From: Streptomyces hoynatensis
GTDB taxonomy: Bacteria > Actinomycetota > Actinomycetes > Streptomycetales > Streptomycetaceae
Assembly: GCF_003626535.1 (NCBI RefSeq)
Contig: NZ_RBAL01000007.1
Location: 309,424 to 373,423 of the forward strand
DNA length: 64,000 nucleotides
Reading direction: 5' to 3'
Shown here: positions 41,379 through 51,428 of the stretch, piece after piece
Layout of the letters: the number at the start of each line of letters is the position of its first letter
Numbering within the stretch: the first letter of the stretch is position 1
Notes under the pieces: generated by a model
What the model was told of the DNA's origin: nothing
The model's database searches: none
Seen by the model: only the letters and a program-made list of their open reading frames with translations
Program-made: the position numbers and the translations under genes

Positions 41379-42908
41379 GTGGCCGCGACGATCAAGCTGA
41401 CACGCTCGCACCGGGTGCTGGTCGGCATCGTGCTGACCGGCGCCGTGGTGATTGCCGCCATCGGCTTCGTCGGCTCCTACGCCGCCGTGCGCGACCTGGC
41501 GGAACGCAAGGGCTTCGGCGACTTCTCGCCGTTCTTCCCGATCGGCGTGGACGCCGGCATCGTCGTCCTCCTCGCCCTCGACCTGCTGCTGACCTGGCTG
41601 CGCATCCCCTTCCCGCTGCTGCGCCAGTCCGCCTGGCTGCTGACCGCGGCGACCATCGCCTTCAACGGGGCCTCCGCCTGGGGCGACCCGCTGGGCGTCG
41701 GCATGCACGCGATCATCCCGGTGCTCTTCGTCATCACCGTGGAGGCGGCGCGGCACGCCATCGGCCGGGTCGCCGACATCACGGCGGACAAGCACATGGA
41801 GGGGGTCCGCATGTGGCGGTGGGTCCTCTCCCCCGTGCCGACCTTCCGGCTGTGGCGCCGCATGAAGCTGTGGGAGCTGCGCTCCTACGAGGAGGTCATC
41901 GGGATGGAGCGCGACCGCCTCGTCTACCAGGCCAGGCTCCGCGCCGACTACGGCCGCGCCTGGCGCCGCCGGGCGCCGGTCGAGGCCCGGATGCCCCTCA
42001 AACTCGCCCGCTACGGCGTCCCGTTGCGCGAGACCGCGGCCGCCGGCCTCGCCGCGGCGCTCGGCAACGAGCCGCGCGCCGGGGAGGCGCCGCCGGCGCC
42101 TGGGGCGGTGAACGGCCGCGCCCTGCCGGCCCGGGAGGCCGCGCCGGGGGCGGCGGCGCCGTCCCCCGGCGGCGCGGGCCGGATAGCCGGGCCCGGCGGC
42201 CGGGAGGGGGCCGCCGGCGTCCGGGACGGCGAGCCCCGGCAGGCGTGGTGGACGGGCAACCAGCCGGACGCGGCCGAGCCCGCCGCGTACGCCGAACCCG
42301 CCCCGTACGCCGAACCCGCCCCCGCGGCCGACGCCTACGCGGACGCCCCGGTACTCGCCGCCCACGCCGAGCCCGCCGCGTACGCCGAACCCGCCGCCCC
42401 GGCGCAGGACCCCGGCGCGGCCGACGGGCACCAGGACGCCCCTCAGGACGCCACCCGCCTGGCCGGAACCCCCGCCCGCGGCCAGGTGAACGTGCCCGTG
42501 GGCAACGGCCGTTGGCGCCCCCTCGGCGAGGCCGACCCCGGCGGCCGGCCGGGCGGCGCGCCCGCGGCGGCGCGCCGGGTGGCCGAGCCCGAGCCCGTCT
42601 CCGTCCTCGAACCCCCGCCGATCGCCGCGGCCGGGGAGGAGGGCCAGGTCGAGCCCGAGCCCTTCGAGGGCCGCGGAGGCTACGAGGGCTACGACACCTA
42701 CGAGGGCTACGACAACTACTACGCCGCCTTCCGCCAGTACGTCTCGGAGCGGGGCGACTTCCCCAACGCCCGCCAGCTCTCCCGCTTCCTCAACGAGCGC
42801 TTCGGCGTCACCGACTCCGACGGCACCCTGCTGAGCGAGCAGTACCTGCGCGAGTTCACCCGCGGCTTCAAGCAGCGCTACAACGCCGAGATGGGCACCG
42901 GGGTCTGA
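41379..42908 (+). CDS. DUF2637-family membrane protein
   Basis: 509 residues. The first ~130 hold four hydrophobic helices (VLVGIVLTGAVVIAAIGFVGSYAA, FPIGVDAGIVVLLALDLLLTWL and two more) of the DUF2637 domain, which I recall in SpdB-like plasmid spread proteins and in chromosomal Streptomyces proteins. A charged region with ELRSYEEVIGMERDRL follows, then a ~250-residue Pro/Ala-rich, repeat-bearing linker. A conserved C-terminal helical domain (YYAAFRQYVSERGDFPNARQLSRFLNERFG) might bind DNA or another protein. GTG 41379 with GGGGAGGG upstream. No plasmid genes adjoin it. Function unknown. Confidence 0.85.
   Translation: MAATIKLTRSHRVLVGIVLTGAVVIAAIGFVGSYAAVRDLAERKGFGDFSPFFPIGVDAGIVVLLALDLLLTWLRIPFPLLRQSAWLLTAATIAFNGASAWGDPLGVGMHAIIPVLFVITVEAARHAIGRVADITADKHMEGVRMWRWVLSPVPTFRLWRRMKLWELRSYEEVIGMERDRLVYQARLRADYGRAWRRRAPVEARMPLKLARYGVPLRETAAAGLAAALGNEPRAGEAPPAPGAVNGRALPAREAAPGAAAPSPGGAGRIAGPGGREGAAGVRDGEPRQAWWTGNQPDAAEPAAYAEPAPYAEPAPAADAYADAPVLAAHAEPAAYAEPAAPAQDPGAADGHQDAPQDATRLAGTPARGQVNVPVGNGRWRPLGEADPGGRPGGAPAAARRVAEPEPVSVLEPPPIAAAGEEGQVEPEPFEGRGGYEGYDTYEGYDNYYAAFRQYVSERGDFPNARQLSRFLNERFGVTDSDGTLLSEQYLREFTRGFKQRYNAEMGTGV
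42286..42395. repeat. 17-base repeat in the DUF2637 gene
   Basis: CGTACGCCGAACCCGCC occurs at 42286, 42304 and 42379 (the first two are 18 bases apart, in frame) and codes for YAEPA units in the linker. Confidence 0.85.
42681..42713. repeat. 18-base-period repeat in the DUF2637 gene
   Basis: TACGAGGGCTACGAC occurs at 42681-42695 and 42699-42713 and encodes two YEGYD units just before the conserved C-terminal domain. Confidence 0.85.
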
Positions 42909-43010
42909 CCGGCCCCGCGCGCGACGCCCCCGCACGCAACGGCCCCCCGCGCGCACGGCCCCGGCCGCCGCCCCCGCGGCCCAGGGTGCGGCCGCGGGGA
43001 GGCCGCCGCC

Positions 43011-44726
43011 TCAGGCCCCCAGCAGCCGCCGCACCCGCTCGGGGCCGACCGCGAGCAGCAGCGTCGGCAGCCGGGGGCCGGTGTCGCGGCCGACCAGCAG
43101 CCGGTACAGCAGGGCGAAGAACTCCCGCTGGGCGACCTTCAGTTCCGGCGTCGGCTTGGCGTCGGGCGCCAGCCCGGCCCGTACCTTGGGGACGCCGTAC
43201 ACCAGCGTGGTCAGCCCGTCCTGCGACCAGTGCTCCGACAGCCCGTCGAGCAGCAGCCGCAGCGACTCGCGCTGCGCCTCGTCCAGCGAGGCGAGCAGCT
43301 CCGAATCCGGCTCCTCGCGCACCCGCGTGCGCTGTTCTGCCGGCATCTGCGTGGCCACCCAGCGGGCCGCCTTGTCCAGCCGCGGCCTGGTCTCGTCGAG
43401 GGAGGCCACCGGCTGCGCGGGGTCCAGGTCGCCCAGTATCCGCAGCATTTGCTCCTCGTCCCCCGTGGTGATGTCCACCACGGAGGCGAGCGTACGGAAC
43501 GGCAGCCTGCGGGGGGTGTCCGGCAGCTCGCCCGCGGCGGCGGTGCCCGTCGCCCTGCGGTGCGCCGCGAGGTCCGCCGGCTGGGCCGTTCCGGCGGCCA
43601 CCTTCCGCCCCAGCGCGTCCCACTCGTCGTACAAGCGCTGCAACTCCCCGTCGAAGGCGATCTTGAACGCCTGGCCGGGGCGGCGCCTGGCGTACAGCCA
43701 GCGCAGCACCGGGGCCTCCATGATCTCCAGGGCGTCCGCCGGGGTCGGCACCCCGCCGCGCGAGCTGGACATCTTCGACATGCCGCTGATCCCGACGAAG
43801 GCGTACATCGGCCCGATCGGCTGCGCCGCGCCGAAGATCTCCCGCACCAGCTGCCCGCCGACGACCCAGGAGGAGCCGGGCGAGTGGTGGTCGGCGCCCG
43901 AGGGCTCGAACACGACGCCCTCGTACGCCCAGCGCATCGGCCAGTCGACCTTCCACACCAGCTTCCCGCGGGTGTGCCCGGCCAGCTTCACGGTCTCCTC
44001 GTGGCCGCAGGCGCAGCTGTAGTGCAGCTCGGTGGTCTCGTCGTCGTACGAGGTCACCGTCGTGGTGTCGCGCTCGCACACCGAGCAGTACGGCTTGTAC
44101 GGGTAGTAGCCGGCGCCGCCCTCGCTGCCGTCGTCCTCGCCGGCCGCGCCCGAGCCCTCCACCGCGGCGCGCTCGGCCTCGTCCTGGGCCGGCTCGGGGG
44201 CCTGCTGCGCCTGCTTGGTGCGGTACTGCGCGAGCACCGCGTCGATCCTGCGCCGCTCGCGCATGGCGAAGAGGATCTGCTCGCGGTAGGCGCCCGAGGT
44301 GTACTGCTCGGTCTGGCTGACGGCGCGCACCTCGATGCCCATCTCGGCCAGCGCCGCGAGCAGCGGGGCCTTGAAGTGCTCGGCCCAGGAGGCGTACGGG
44401 CTGCCGGGCGGCGGGGGCACCGAGGTCAGCGGCTTGCCGATGTGCTCGGCCCAGGAGCCGGGCACCCCGCCGGGCACCCGCCTAAACCGGTCGTAGTCGT
44501 CCCAGGACAGGTGGTGCACGCAGGGAATGCCGCGGCGCCTGATCTCGTCGGCGACCAGGTGCGGAACCATGATCTCCCGGAGGTTCCCCAGGTGGATCGG
44601 GCCCGAGGGGCTGAGGCCCGAGGCGCAGACGACGGGTTTGCCCGGCGCGCGGCGCTCCGCCTCGGCGATGACGTCATCCGCGAGTCGGGAGACCCAGTCC
44701 GCGGTCTCCTGGGTGGTCTCGGGCAC
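43011..44726 (-). CDS. lysS: Lysyl-tRNA synthetase, class I type
   Basis: 571-residue class I lysyl-tRNA synthetase, distinct from the usual class II enzyme. The HIGH-like motif is HLGN at 45-48 ([12 protein letters not shown]) and the KMSKS-like motif is KMSSS in [14 protein letters not shown] zinc-ribbon-like Cys set follows an acidic linker (CSVCERD and CACGHEE). The C-terminal helical domain is typical of the family. GTG 44726 is the assumed start. Many Streptomyces carry both class I and class II enzymes, so this may be a secondary copy. Divergent from argS. Confidence 0.93.
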   Translation of the reverse strand: MPETTQETADWVSRLADDVIAEAERRAPGKPVVCASGLSPSGPIHLGNLREIMVPHLVADEIRRRGIPCVHHLSWDDYDRFRRVPGGVPGSWAEHIGKPLTSVPPPPGSPYASWAEHFKAPLLAALAEMGIEVRAVSQTEQYTSGAYREQILFAMRERRRIDAVLAQYRTKQAQQAPEPAQDEAERAAVEGSGAAGEDDGSEGGAGYYPYKPYCSVCERDTTTVTSYDDETTELHYSCACGHEETVKLAGHTRGKLVWKVDWPMRWAYEGVVFEPSGADHHSPGSSWVVGGQLVREIFGAAQPIGPMYAFVGISGMSKMSSSRGGVPTPADALEIMEAPVLRWLYARRRPGQAFKIAFDGELQRLYDEWDALGRKVAAGTAQPADLAAHRRATGTAAAGELPDTPRRLPFRTLASVVDITTGDEEQMLRILGDLDPAQPVASLDETRPRLDKAARWVATQMPAEQRTRVREEPDSELLASLDEAQRESLRLLLDGLSEHWSQDGLTTLVYGVPKVRAGLAPDAKPTPELKVAQREFFALLYRLLVGRDTGPRLPTLLLAVGPERVRRLLGA

Positions 44727-44831
44727 GGTGAGGACACTTCCTTCTCGGTTCCGGATTCGACGGCACGCAGCCGCCGCGGCCATTGTTCCATCCCGGAAAA
44801 GCGGGTGCACAACCGTGAAATACTGGTTTGC

Positions 44832-46589
44832 ATGACCGCAGTCCCCTCGCTCGGCACCGCCGTATCGCAGCATCTGGCCACCGCCATCGCCGCCGCCCTC
44901 CCCGAGGCCGTCGGCGCCGATCCGCTGCTGCGCCGAAGCGACCGGGCCGATCTCCAGGCCAACGGACTGCTCGCCCTGGCCAAGCGGCTGAAGGGCAACC
45001 CGCGCGACCTGGCCGCCCGGGTGGCGGGCGAGGTGGAGCCGGGTGGCCCCATCGCCGAGGTCGCCGTCTCGGGCCCCGGCTTCCTCAACATCACGCTGAG
45101 CGACGAGGCCATCCTCACCACCCTGGCCGCCCGCGCCGCCGACGAGCGCCTCGGGGTGCCCCGCTCGCCCCAGCCCGCCACCATGATCATCGAGTACTCG
45201 CAGCCGAACGTCGCCAAGGAGATGCACGTCGGCCACCTGCGGTCGACCGTCATCGGCGACGCGCTGGTGCGGATCATGGAGTTCCGCGGCGAGCGCGTCA
45301 TCCGGCGCAACCACATCGGCGACTGGGGCACCCAGTTCGGGATGCTCATCCAGCACCTCATCGAGCACCCGCACGAGCTCGACCACGCCGCGGAGGAGGA
45401 GGCGGGCTCCGCCGCGATCTCCCGGCTGAACCGGCTGTACCGGGCCTCGCGCGCGGTCTTCGACGCCGACCCCGAGTTCAAGGAGCGGGCGCGGCGGCGG
45501 GTGGTCGAGCTCCAGGCGGGCGACGCCCGCACCCGCGAGCTGTGGCAGCGGATCGTCGACGAGTCGAAGCTGTACTTCAACGCCGTCTACGCCAGGCTGA
45601 ACGTGCTGCTCACCGACGAGGACGTGCGGGGCGAGTCCGCGTACAACGACGATCTGCCCACGCTGGCCAGGGAGTTGGAGCAGTCCGGGGTCGCCGTCAG
45701 GTCGGAGGGCGCGCTGTGCGTCTTCTTCGAGGACGTCAAGGGCCCCGACGGCACCCCGGTCCCGCTGATCGTGCAGAAGGCCGACGGCGGCTTCGGCTAC
45801 GCCGCCACCGACCTGGCCGCCGTGCGCAACCGGATCCGCGAGTTGCACGCCGACTCGATGCTCTACGTGGTGGACGCCCGGCAGTCGCTGCACTTCAAGA
45901 TGGTGTTCGAGACCGCGCGGCGGGCCGGCTGGCTGCCCGAGGGGGTGGCGCACCACCTGCCGTTCGGCACCGTGCTCGGCAAGGACGGCAGGCCGTTCAA
46001 GACCCGCTCCGGGGAGACCGTGCGGCTGATGGACCTGCTGGACGAGGCCGTCGAGCGGGCCGCCGAGGTGGTGGCCGCCAAGGCACCCGGGCTGAGCGAG
46101 GCCGAGGTCGCGGAGCGGGCCGCGGACGTGGGCATCGGCGCGGTGAAGTACGCCGACCTGTCCACCTCGCGGAGCCGGGACTACGTCTTCGACCTCGACC
46201 GGATGGTCTCGCTCAACGGCGACACCAGCGTCTATCTCCAGTACGCCTACGCCCGCATCCAGTCGATCCTGCGCCGGGCGGCCGGGCAGGCCGAGGGCCG
46301 GGCGCACCCGGAGCTGAAGCTGGCGCCCGCGGAGCGGGCCCTGGGGCTGCACCTCGACGAGTTCGCCGCCACCCTCGACTCGGTGGCCGAGACCTACGAG
46401 CCGCACAAGCTCGCCGCCTACCTGTACGCCCTGGCCTCGCAGTTCACCACCTTCTACGACCAGTGCCCGGTGCTGAAGGCGGGCGACGAGGCGACGGTCG
46501 CCAGCCGGCTGTTCCTGTGCGAGCTGACGGCCCGCACGCTGCGGCTGGGCATGTCCCTGCTGGGCATCGAGACCCCGGAACGCCTCTGA
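44832..46589 (+). CDS. argS: Arginyl-tRNA synthetase
   Basis: 585-residue class I synthetase that charges tRNA-Arg. The signature HVGHLRST is at 132-139 ([19 protein letters not shown]), preceded by the N-terminal additional domain, and followed by the [21 protein letters not shown] segment, where the KMSKS motif is replaced by FKTRSG as is usual in ArgRS. ATG 44832 lacks a clear ribosome binding site, so the mRNA may be leaderless. Divergent from lysS across 105 bases. Confidence 0.97.
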   Translation: MTAVPSLGTAVSQHLATAIAAALPEAVGADPLLRRSDRADLQANGLLALAKRLKGNPRDLAARVAGEVEPGGPIAEVAVSGPGFLNITLSDEAILTTLAARAADERLGVPRSPQPATMIIEYSQPNVAKEMHVGHLRSTVIGDALVRIMEFRGERVIRRNHIGDWGTQFGMLIQHLIEHPHELDHAAEEEAGSAAISRLNRLYRASRAVFDADPEFKERARRRVVELQAGDARTRELWQRIVDESKLYFNAVYARLNVLLTDEDVRGESAYNDDLPTLARELEQSGVAVRSEGALCVFFEDVKGPDGTPVPLIVQKADGGFGYAATDLAAVRNRIRELHADSMLYVVDARQSLHFKMVFETARRAGWLPEGVAHHLPFGTVLGKDGRPFKTRSGETVRLMDLLDEAVERAAEVVAAKAPGLSEAEVAERAADVGIGAVKYADLSTSRSRDYVFDLDRMVSLNGDTSVYLQYAYARIQSILRRAAGQAEGRAHPELKLAPAERALGLHLDEFAATLDSVAETYEPHKLAAYLYALASQFTTFYDQCPVLKAGDEATVASRLFLCELTARTLRLGMSLLGIETPERL

Positions 46590-46600
46590 GACCGGCGCCC

Positions 46601-46633
46601 CCGCGGGGCCCGGCGTCACGCCGGGCCCCGCGG
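46601..46633. terminator. Strong bidirectional hairpin after argS
   Basis: Perfect 15-base arms, CCGCGGGGCCCGGCG (46601-46615) and its complement (46619-46633), flank a 3-base TCA loop between two convergent genes. The stem can extend with GGCGCC/GGCGCC and a bulge. Confidence 0.88.
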
Positions 46634-46676
46634 GCGCCTCGGCCCGATCCCGGGGTCGGCCAGGCCCCTGGGTCCC

Positions 46677-47810
46677 TCAGCCCGACTCGCGTACGGCGCG
46701 CGCCAGTTCACGCGCCGGGGCGCGCCGGTAGGCGCCGTCCGCGCCCTGATCGCGCGTGGGGTGCACCCGGTTGGTGAGCAGCACGAGCAGCACGCCCGTG
46801 GCGGGGTCGGCGACCAGGCTGGTGCCGGTGAATCCCGAGTGCCCGAAGGCCGTGGGGGAGGCCAGTTCGTCCATGTAGCCGGGCTGGTTGAGCTGCCAGC
46901 CCAGGCCCCGCGAGGCGGCCGGGCCGAGGCCGGCGTTCTGCTCGGTGAGCATCCGGGAGGCCCACTCCTCGCCCAGCAGCCGCACCCGTCCGTACCTGCC
47001 GCCGTTCAGCATCGTCTGCCCCAGGACGGCCAGGTCGCGGGCGGTGGAGAAGATCCCGGCGTGCCCGGCGACCCCGCCGAGGTGGTACGCGTTCTCGTCG
47101 TGGACCGTGCCGTGCACCATCCCCCGGCCGGTCCACGGCTGCCGCTCGGTCGCCGCCGTACGCGCCAGCTCCGCGGGCCCCGGCGGGCGTTCCAGCGGCC
47201 GGTACCCGGTGTCGGCGAGCCCCAGCGGCCCGGTGACCAGCTCGGCCACCAGGGCGTCGAGCCGCCGCCCCGTCACCCGCTCCGCCACCGCGGCGGCCGT
47301 GATCGGCCCGAGGTCGGAGTACAGGTAGCCGGTGCCCGGCCGGTAGGCGGGGGGCTGGGCGGCGATGGCCGCCAGCCGGGCCGCGTGGTCCGGGTAGGGG
47401 CCCAGGTCGATCTCGGCGGGCAGCCCGCTGGTGTGGGTGAGCAGCGAACGCACCGGCACCGCGGGGAAGCCGGGCAGGTAGCCGGAGACCGGGGCGTCCA
47501 GGTCGAGGAGGCCGCGTTCGGCCAGCCGCACCACGACGACCGCCGTGAACAGCTTGGAGAGCGAGGCCACGTCGAAGACGGTGTCGGGCCGCATCGGCAC
47601 CGGCGCCACCGTGCCCTCGGCCCCGTAGCGCACCGCGTCCCCGCCCGCCTCGTGCACCACCACCACGCCGTGCCTGGCCGCGAGCACCACGAAGCCCGGG
47701 TAGGCGCGCGCCGGCGGGCGCAGGAACGCGGCGCACGCCGGCGCGATCCTGGCCACGCGGTCAGGCGCGAGCCCCGCCTCGCGGGCCTCGCCGTCTCGCA
47801 GGACCGTCAT
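46677..47810 (-). CDS. Serine hydrolase, beta-lactamase/transpeptidase-like
   Basis: 377-residue penicillin-binding-protein-like hydrolase of the class C beta-lactamase fold. The Ser-x-x-Lys nucleophile is SLSK (FDVASLSKLFTA), the Tyr motif is LYSDLGP, and the third motif is GHSGFTG. There is no signal peptide, so it appears to be cytosolic; such proteins include esterases, D-amino-acid peptidases and lactone hydrolases. Its ATG 47810 overlaps the stop of the SDR gene (ATGA), so the two are translated together. Substrate unknown. Confidence 0.9.
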   Translation of the reverse strand: MTVLRDGEAREAGLAPDRVARIAPACAAFLRPPARAYPGFVVLAARHGVVVVHEAGGDAVRYGAEGTVAPVPMRPDTVFDVASLSKLFTAVVVVRLAERGLLDLDAPVSGYLPGFPAVPVRSLLTHTSGLPAEIDLGPYPDHAARLAAIAAQPPAYRPGTGYLYSDLGPITAAAVAERVTGRRLDALVAELVTGPLGLADTGYRPLERPPGPAELARTAATERQPWTGRGMVHGTVHDENAYHLGGVAGHAGIFSTARDLAVLGQTMLNGGRYGRVRLLGEEWASRMLTEQNAGLGPAASRGLGWQLNQPGYMDELASPTAFGHSGFTGTSLVADPATGVLLVLLTNRVHPTRDQGADGAYRRAPARELARAVRESG

Positions 47811-48562
47811 CCCGCGCGGTGCACCTTGGTGTTGGAGGCCTGCGCCAGCGGGCGCAGCACCAGCAGGTCCACGTTCACGTGCTGCGGCTGGGTCACCGCC
47901 CAGGTGATCGCCCTGGCCACGTCGTCCGCGGTCAGCGGCTGCGCCACCCCCTGGTACACCTGCGCCGCCCGCTCCCGGTCGCCGCGGAAGCGGGTGAGGG
48001 AGAACTCCTCGGTCTGCACCATGCCGGGGGCGATCTCCACGACCCGGACCGGCCGCCCGAGGAGTTCCAGGCGCAGGGTCTCGGCCAGCACGTGCGCGCC
48101 GTGCTTGGCCGCCACGTAGCCGCCGCCGCCCTCGTAGGTGCCGTGCCCGGCCGTGGAGGAGACCACGAGCACCGTGCCGGCGCCCGAGGCGGTCAGGGCC
48201 GGGAGCAGCGCCTGGGTCACGTTGAGCACGCCCAGGACGTTGACCTCGTACATCCGGCGCCAGTCCGCCGGGTCGGCCTCCGCCACCGGCTCCAGGCCGA
48301 GGGCGCCGCCCGCGTTGTTGATCAGCACCCGGCAGTCGCCGAGCGAGGCGGCGAAGGCGTCCACCGCCGCCCGGTCGGTCACGTCCAGCGGGCACGCCAG
48401 GGCCTCGTGCCCGGCCTCCTTCAGCTCCCGGGCCAGTTCCTCGATCCGCTCGGCCCGCCGGGCGGTGAGCACCACCCGGTGGCCCGCGGCGGCCAGGTGC
48501 CGCGCCGTGGCGGCGCCGATGCCGCTGCTCGCCCCGGTGACGACGGCGGTGGGAGTGGTCAC
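47807..48562 (-). CDS. Short-chain dehydrogenase/reductase
   Basis: 251-residue SDR oxidoreductase. The cofactor motif TGASSGIG, the NNAGG motif, the catalytic Ser (VVSSTAGHG) and the YVAAKHG catalytic Tyr/Lys are complete. ARRAERIEEL after the second strand indicates NADP(H). GTG 48562 has AGGAGG at ideal spacing. It is coupled to the serine hydrolase downstream; the pair may act on the same unknown substrate. Confidence 0.93.
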   Translation of the reverse strand: MTTPTAVVTGASSGIGAATARHLAAAGHRVVLTARRAERIEELARELKEAGHEALACPLDVTDRAAVDAFAASLGDCRVLINNAGGALGLEPVAEADPADWRRMYEVNVLGVLNVTQALLPALTASGAGTVLVVSSTAGHGTYEGGGGYVAAKHGAHVLAETLRLELLGRPVRVVEIAPGMVQTEEFSLTRFRGDRERAAQVYQGVAQPLTADDVARAITWAVTQPQHVNVDLLVLRPLAQASNTKVHRAG

Positions 48563-48705
48563 GTGTGCCTCCTGCGTCTGCTGCCTGACTGCCGCCGGAC
48601 GCGGCCCCACCCGCCCGGCGCCTTCCTCGTGGCGGCGATTCCCGCGCCCGGGGCGTGGGAAGGCGATTCCGCGCCCCGGCGCGCCGCCCCGCCCGGGCCC
48701 GGCCG

Positions 48706-49701
48706 CTACCCGCGGCGCAGCGTCCGGGCGTACTCCGTGGCCCAGTAGGTGAGGATCATGTCGGCGCCGGCCCGCTTGAACGCGGTCAGCGTCTCGTCGA
48801 TCGCCCGCTCGCGGTCCAGCCAGCCGCGCTCCGCGGCGGCCTCGACCATCGCGTACTCCCCCGAGATCTGGTAGGAGGCCACCGGCACCGGCGAGGCGTC
48901 GGCGATCTGCCGCAGGATGTCCAGGTAGGGCAGCCCGGGCTTGACCATCACCATGTCCGCGCCCTCGGCCAGGTCCTGCGCCAGCTCGCGCAGCGCCTCC
49001 CTGGCGTTCGGCGGGTCCTGCTGGTAGGTCTTCCGGTCGCCGGTCAGCGAGGAGTTGACCGCCTCGCGGAAGGGCCCGTAGAACGCCGAGGCGTACTTCG
49101 CGGTGTAGGCGAGCAGCGCCACGTCCTGGTGCCCGGCGGCGTCCAGCGCCCGCCGCACGTGCCCGACCTGGCCGTCCATCATGCCGCTCGGCCCGAGCAC
49201 GTGCGCCCCGGCCTCCGCCTGGGCCAGGGCCATCTCGGCGTACCTGGCCAGCGTGGCGTCGTTGTCCACCCGGCCCCGCGCGTCCAGCACGCCGCAGTGC
49301 CCGTGGTCGGTGACCTCGTCCAGGCACAGGTCCGACATCACCACCAGCGCGTCGCCGACCTCGGCCCGCACCGCGCGCAGCGCGACCTGCAGGATGCCCT
49401 CGGGGTCGGTGCCCGGGCTGCCGACCGCGTCCTTCTTGGCCTCCTCAGGCACCCCGAAGAGCATGATCCCGGCCACCCCCGCCTCGGCCGCCTCCACGGC
49501 GGCCTTGCGGATCGAGTCCCGCGAGTGCTGGACGACGCCGGGCATCGACCCCAGGGGGAGGGGCTCGTCGATCCCCTCGCGCACGAAGGCGGGCAGGATC
49601 AGGTCGGCCGGGTGCGGCCGGTGCTGGGCGACCATCCGGCGCATCGCCGGGGTGGTGCGCAGCCGCCTCGGCCGCACCTGGGGAAACGTGCCGTCGTTCA
49701 C
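48706..49701 (-). CDS. hemB: Delta-aminolevulinic acid dehydratase HemB
   Basis: 331-residue TIM-barrel enzyme that condenses two 5-aminolevulinates to porphobilinogen. The active-site lysines are in [17 protein letters not shown] and [12 protein letters not shown]. The metal loop reads [15 protein letters not shown]: relative to the Cys-rich zinc site of animal enzymes two Cys are replaced (Ser and Asp), suggesting magnesium or another non-zinc type. GTG 49701 overlaps the stop of the upstream hemD gene. Last gene of the rex-hem operon. Confidence 0.97.
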   Translation of the reverse strand: MNDGTFPQVRPRRLRTTPAMRRMVAQHRPHPADLILPAFVREGIDEPLPLGSMPGVVQHSRDSIRKAAVEAAEAGVAGIMLFGVPEEAKKDAVGSPGTDPEGILQVALRAVRAEVGDALVVMSDLCLDEVTDHGHCGVLDARGRVDNDATLARYAEMALAQAEAGAHVLGPSGMMDGQVGHVRRALDAAGHQDVALLAYTAKYASAFYGPFREAVNSSLTGDRKTYQQDPPNAREALRELAQDLAEGADMVMVKPGLPYLDILRQIADASPVPVASYQISGEYAMVEAAAERGWLDRERAIDETLTAFKRAGADMILTYWATEYARTLRRG

Positions 49702-51428
49702 GGTGTGCGGGTCCTCCTTCGCTGCGGCCGCTTCTCGCTCGGCCGCTTCAGTACCTCGCCCGCGGCCAGGGCCGCCGTCCGCCGCCCGGCGCCGAACTCG
49801 GCGAGCGCCTCGGCCAGCTTGTGCACCGAGGGCTCGGGCGACATCACGTCCACCCGCAGCCCGTGCTCCTCCGCGGTGCGGGCCGTGGCGGGCCCGATGC
49901 AGGCGATCACCGTGACGTTGTGCGGCTTGCCCGCGATCCCGACCAGGTTGCGGACCGTGCTCGACGAGGTGAAGAGCACGGCGTCGAAGCCGCCGCCCTT
50001 GATCGCCTCCCGGGTCTCGGCCGGCGGCGGCGAGGCCCGCACGGTGCGGTAGGCCGTGACGTCGTCGACCTCCCAGCCCAGCTCCACCAGCCCGGCCACC
50101 AGCGTCTCGGTGGCGATGTCGGCCCGCGGCAGGAACACCCGGTCGATCGGGTCGAACACCGGGTCGTAGGGCGGCCAGTCCTCCAGCAGCCCGGCGGCCG
50201 ACTGCTCGCCGCTGGGCACCAGGTCGGGGCGCACGCCGAACTTCCGCAGCGCCCGCGCGGTCTGCTCGCCCACGGCGGCGACCTTTATCCCGGCGAACGC
50301 CCGGGCGTCGAGGCCGTACTCCTCGAACTTCTCCCGGATCGCCTTCACCGCGTTGACCGAGGTGAACGCGATCCACTCGTAGCGCCCGGTGACCAGGCCC
50401 TTGACCGCCCGGTCCATCTGCTGCGGGGTGCGGGGCGGCTCCACCGCGATCGTCGGCACCTCGCTCGGCACCGCGCCGTAGGACCGCAGCTGCTCCGACA
50501 GGGAGGCCGCCTGCTCCTTGGTGCGCGGCACGAGGACCTTCCAGCCGAACAGCGGCTTGGACTCGAACCAGGACAGCTGCTCGCGCAGGGCCGGGGCGCT
50601 GCGCTCCCCCACGACGGCTATCACCGGCCGGTCGCCCTCGGGCGAGGGCAGCACCTTGGCGGACTTCAGGACCCGCTCGACCGTGCCGAGCGTCGCCGCC
50701 CAGGTGCGCTGCCGGGTGGTGGTGCCCGCGACGGTGACCGAGAGCGGGGTGTCGGGCTTGCGCCCGGAGGCGATCAGCCGCGCGGCGACGGCGCCGGCCG
50801 ACTCCAGGGTGGTGCTCACGACGACCGTCGCGTCGCTGGCCGCGACCTCGTTCCAGCAGCGCTCGTCCGCGGTGGCGCCGTCGACGAACCGCACGTCGCC
50901 GCCCTCGGCGTCGCGCAGCGGCACCCCGGCGTACGCGGCCACGCCGACCGCCTGCGCGATGCCGGGCACCACCTCGAAGGTGATGCCCTCGGCGGCCAGC
51001 GCCAGCATGTCGGAGGTGGCGTCGGCGTCCATGCCGGGGTCGCCGGCGACCGCACGCACCACCCGCTTGCCGCCGCGCGCGGCCCGCATGACAAGATCGG
51101 CGGGGTCGGCGCCCCCGGACGGGACGGCGGTGGAGGACAGTCCCTCCCCCGCGGCCTGCAACGGGGTGTCGGTCCCCGGCCGGACGTGCGCGCGCACCAC
51201 GTCGAACGCCTCCGGATCTGCGACCAGCACCTCGGCCTGGGCGAGTGCCTCGACGGCGCGCAATGTCAGCAGACCCGGGTCTCCGGGTCCGGCACCGAGG
51301 AAGGTGACGTGTCCCTGGGCTGCATGTCCCTGAGCACCGCGAGCGGTGACGGACGGCTGGGCGAGGGCGCCTGCCTGGCCTGCGGCCTGCTGTGCGTGGT
51401 GCGTGGTGCGTGCGGTGGTGGGGCTCAA
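49698..51428 (-). CDS. hemD: Uroporphyrinogen-III synthase / methyltransferase-like fusion
   Basis: 576-residue fusion. Residues ~35-270 resemble the uroporphyrinogen-III C-methyltransferase ([20 protein letters not shown]), but the segment expected to read GGDPFxFGRGGEE is [15 protein letters not shown], so catalysis by this half is doubtful. Residues ~300-560 are a uroporphyrinogen-III synthase ([45 protein letters not shown]) that closes the tetrapyrrole ring. The start is TTG 51428 overlapping the hemC stop (TTGA), with GGGGGAG eight bases upstream. Typical Streptomyces arrangement. Confidence 0.93.
   Translation of the reverse strand: MSPTTARTTHHAQQAAGQAGALAQPSVTARGAQGHAAQGHVTFLGAGPGDPGLLTLRAVEALAQAEVLVADPEAFDVVRAHVRPGTDTPLQAAGEGLSSTAVPSGGADPADLVMRAARGGKRVVRAVAGDPGMDADATSDMLALAAEGITFEVVPGIAQAVGVAAYAGVPLRDAEGGDVRFVDGATADERCWNEVAASDATVVVSTTLESAGAVAARLIASGRKPDTPLSVTVAGTTTRQRTWAATLGTVERVLKSAKVLPSPEGDRPVIAVVGERSAPALREQLSWFESKPLFGWKVLVPRTKEQAASLSEQLRSYGAVPSEVPTIAVEPPRTPQQMDRAVKGLVTGRYEWIAFTSVNAVKAIREKFEEYGLDARAFAGIKVAAVGEQTARALRKFGVRPDLVPSGEQSAAGLLEDWPPYDPVFDPIDRVFLPRADIATETLVAGLVELGWEVDDVTAYRTVRASPPPAETREAIKGGGFDAVLFTSSSTVRNLVGIAGKPHNVTVIACIGPATARTAEEHGLRVDVMSPEPSVHKLAEALAEFGAGRRTAALAAGEVLKRPSEKRPQRRRTRTP

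Noticed and set aside
41379..42908. DUF2637 gene as evidence of an integrated plasmid
   Set aside because: No integrase, replication protein, tra gene or attachment-site duplication was seen; the family also occurs in chromosomes.
44727..44831. T-box riboswitch between lysS and argS
   Set aside because: The gap is only 105 bases and has no T-box consensus or terminator/antiterminator pair.
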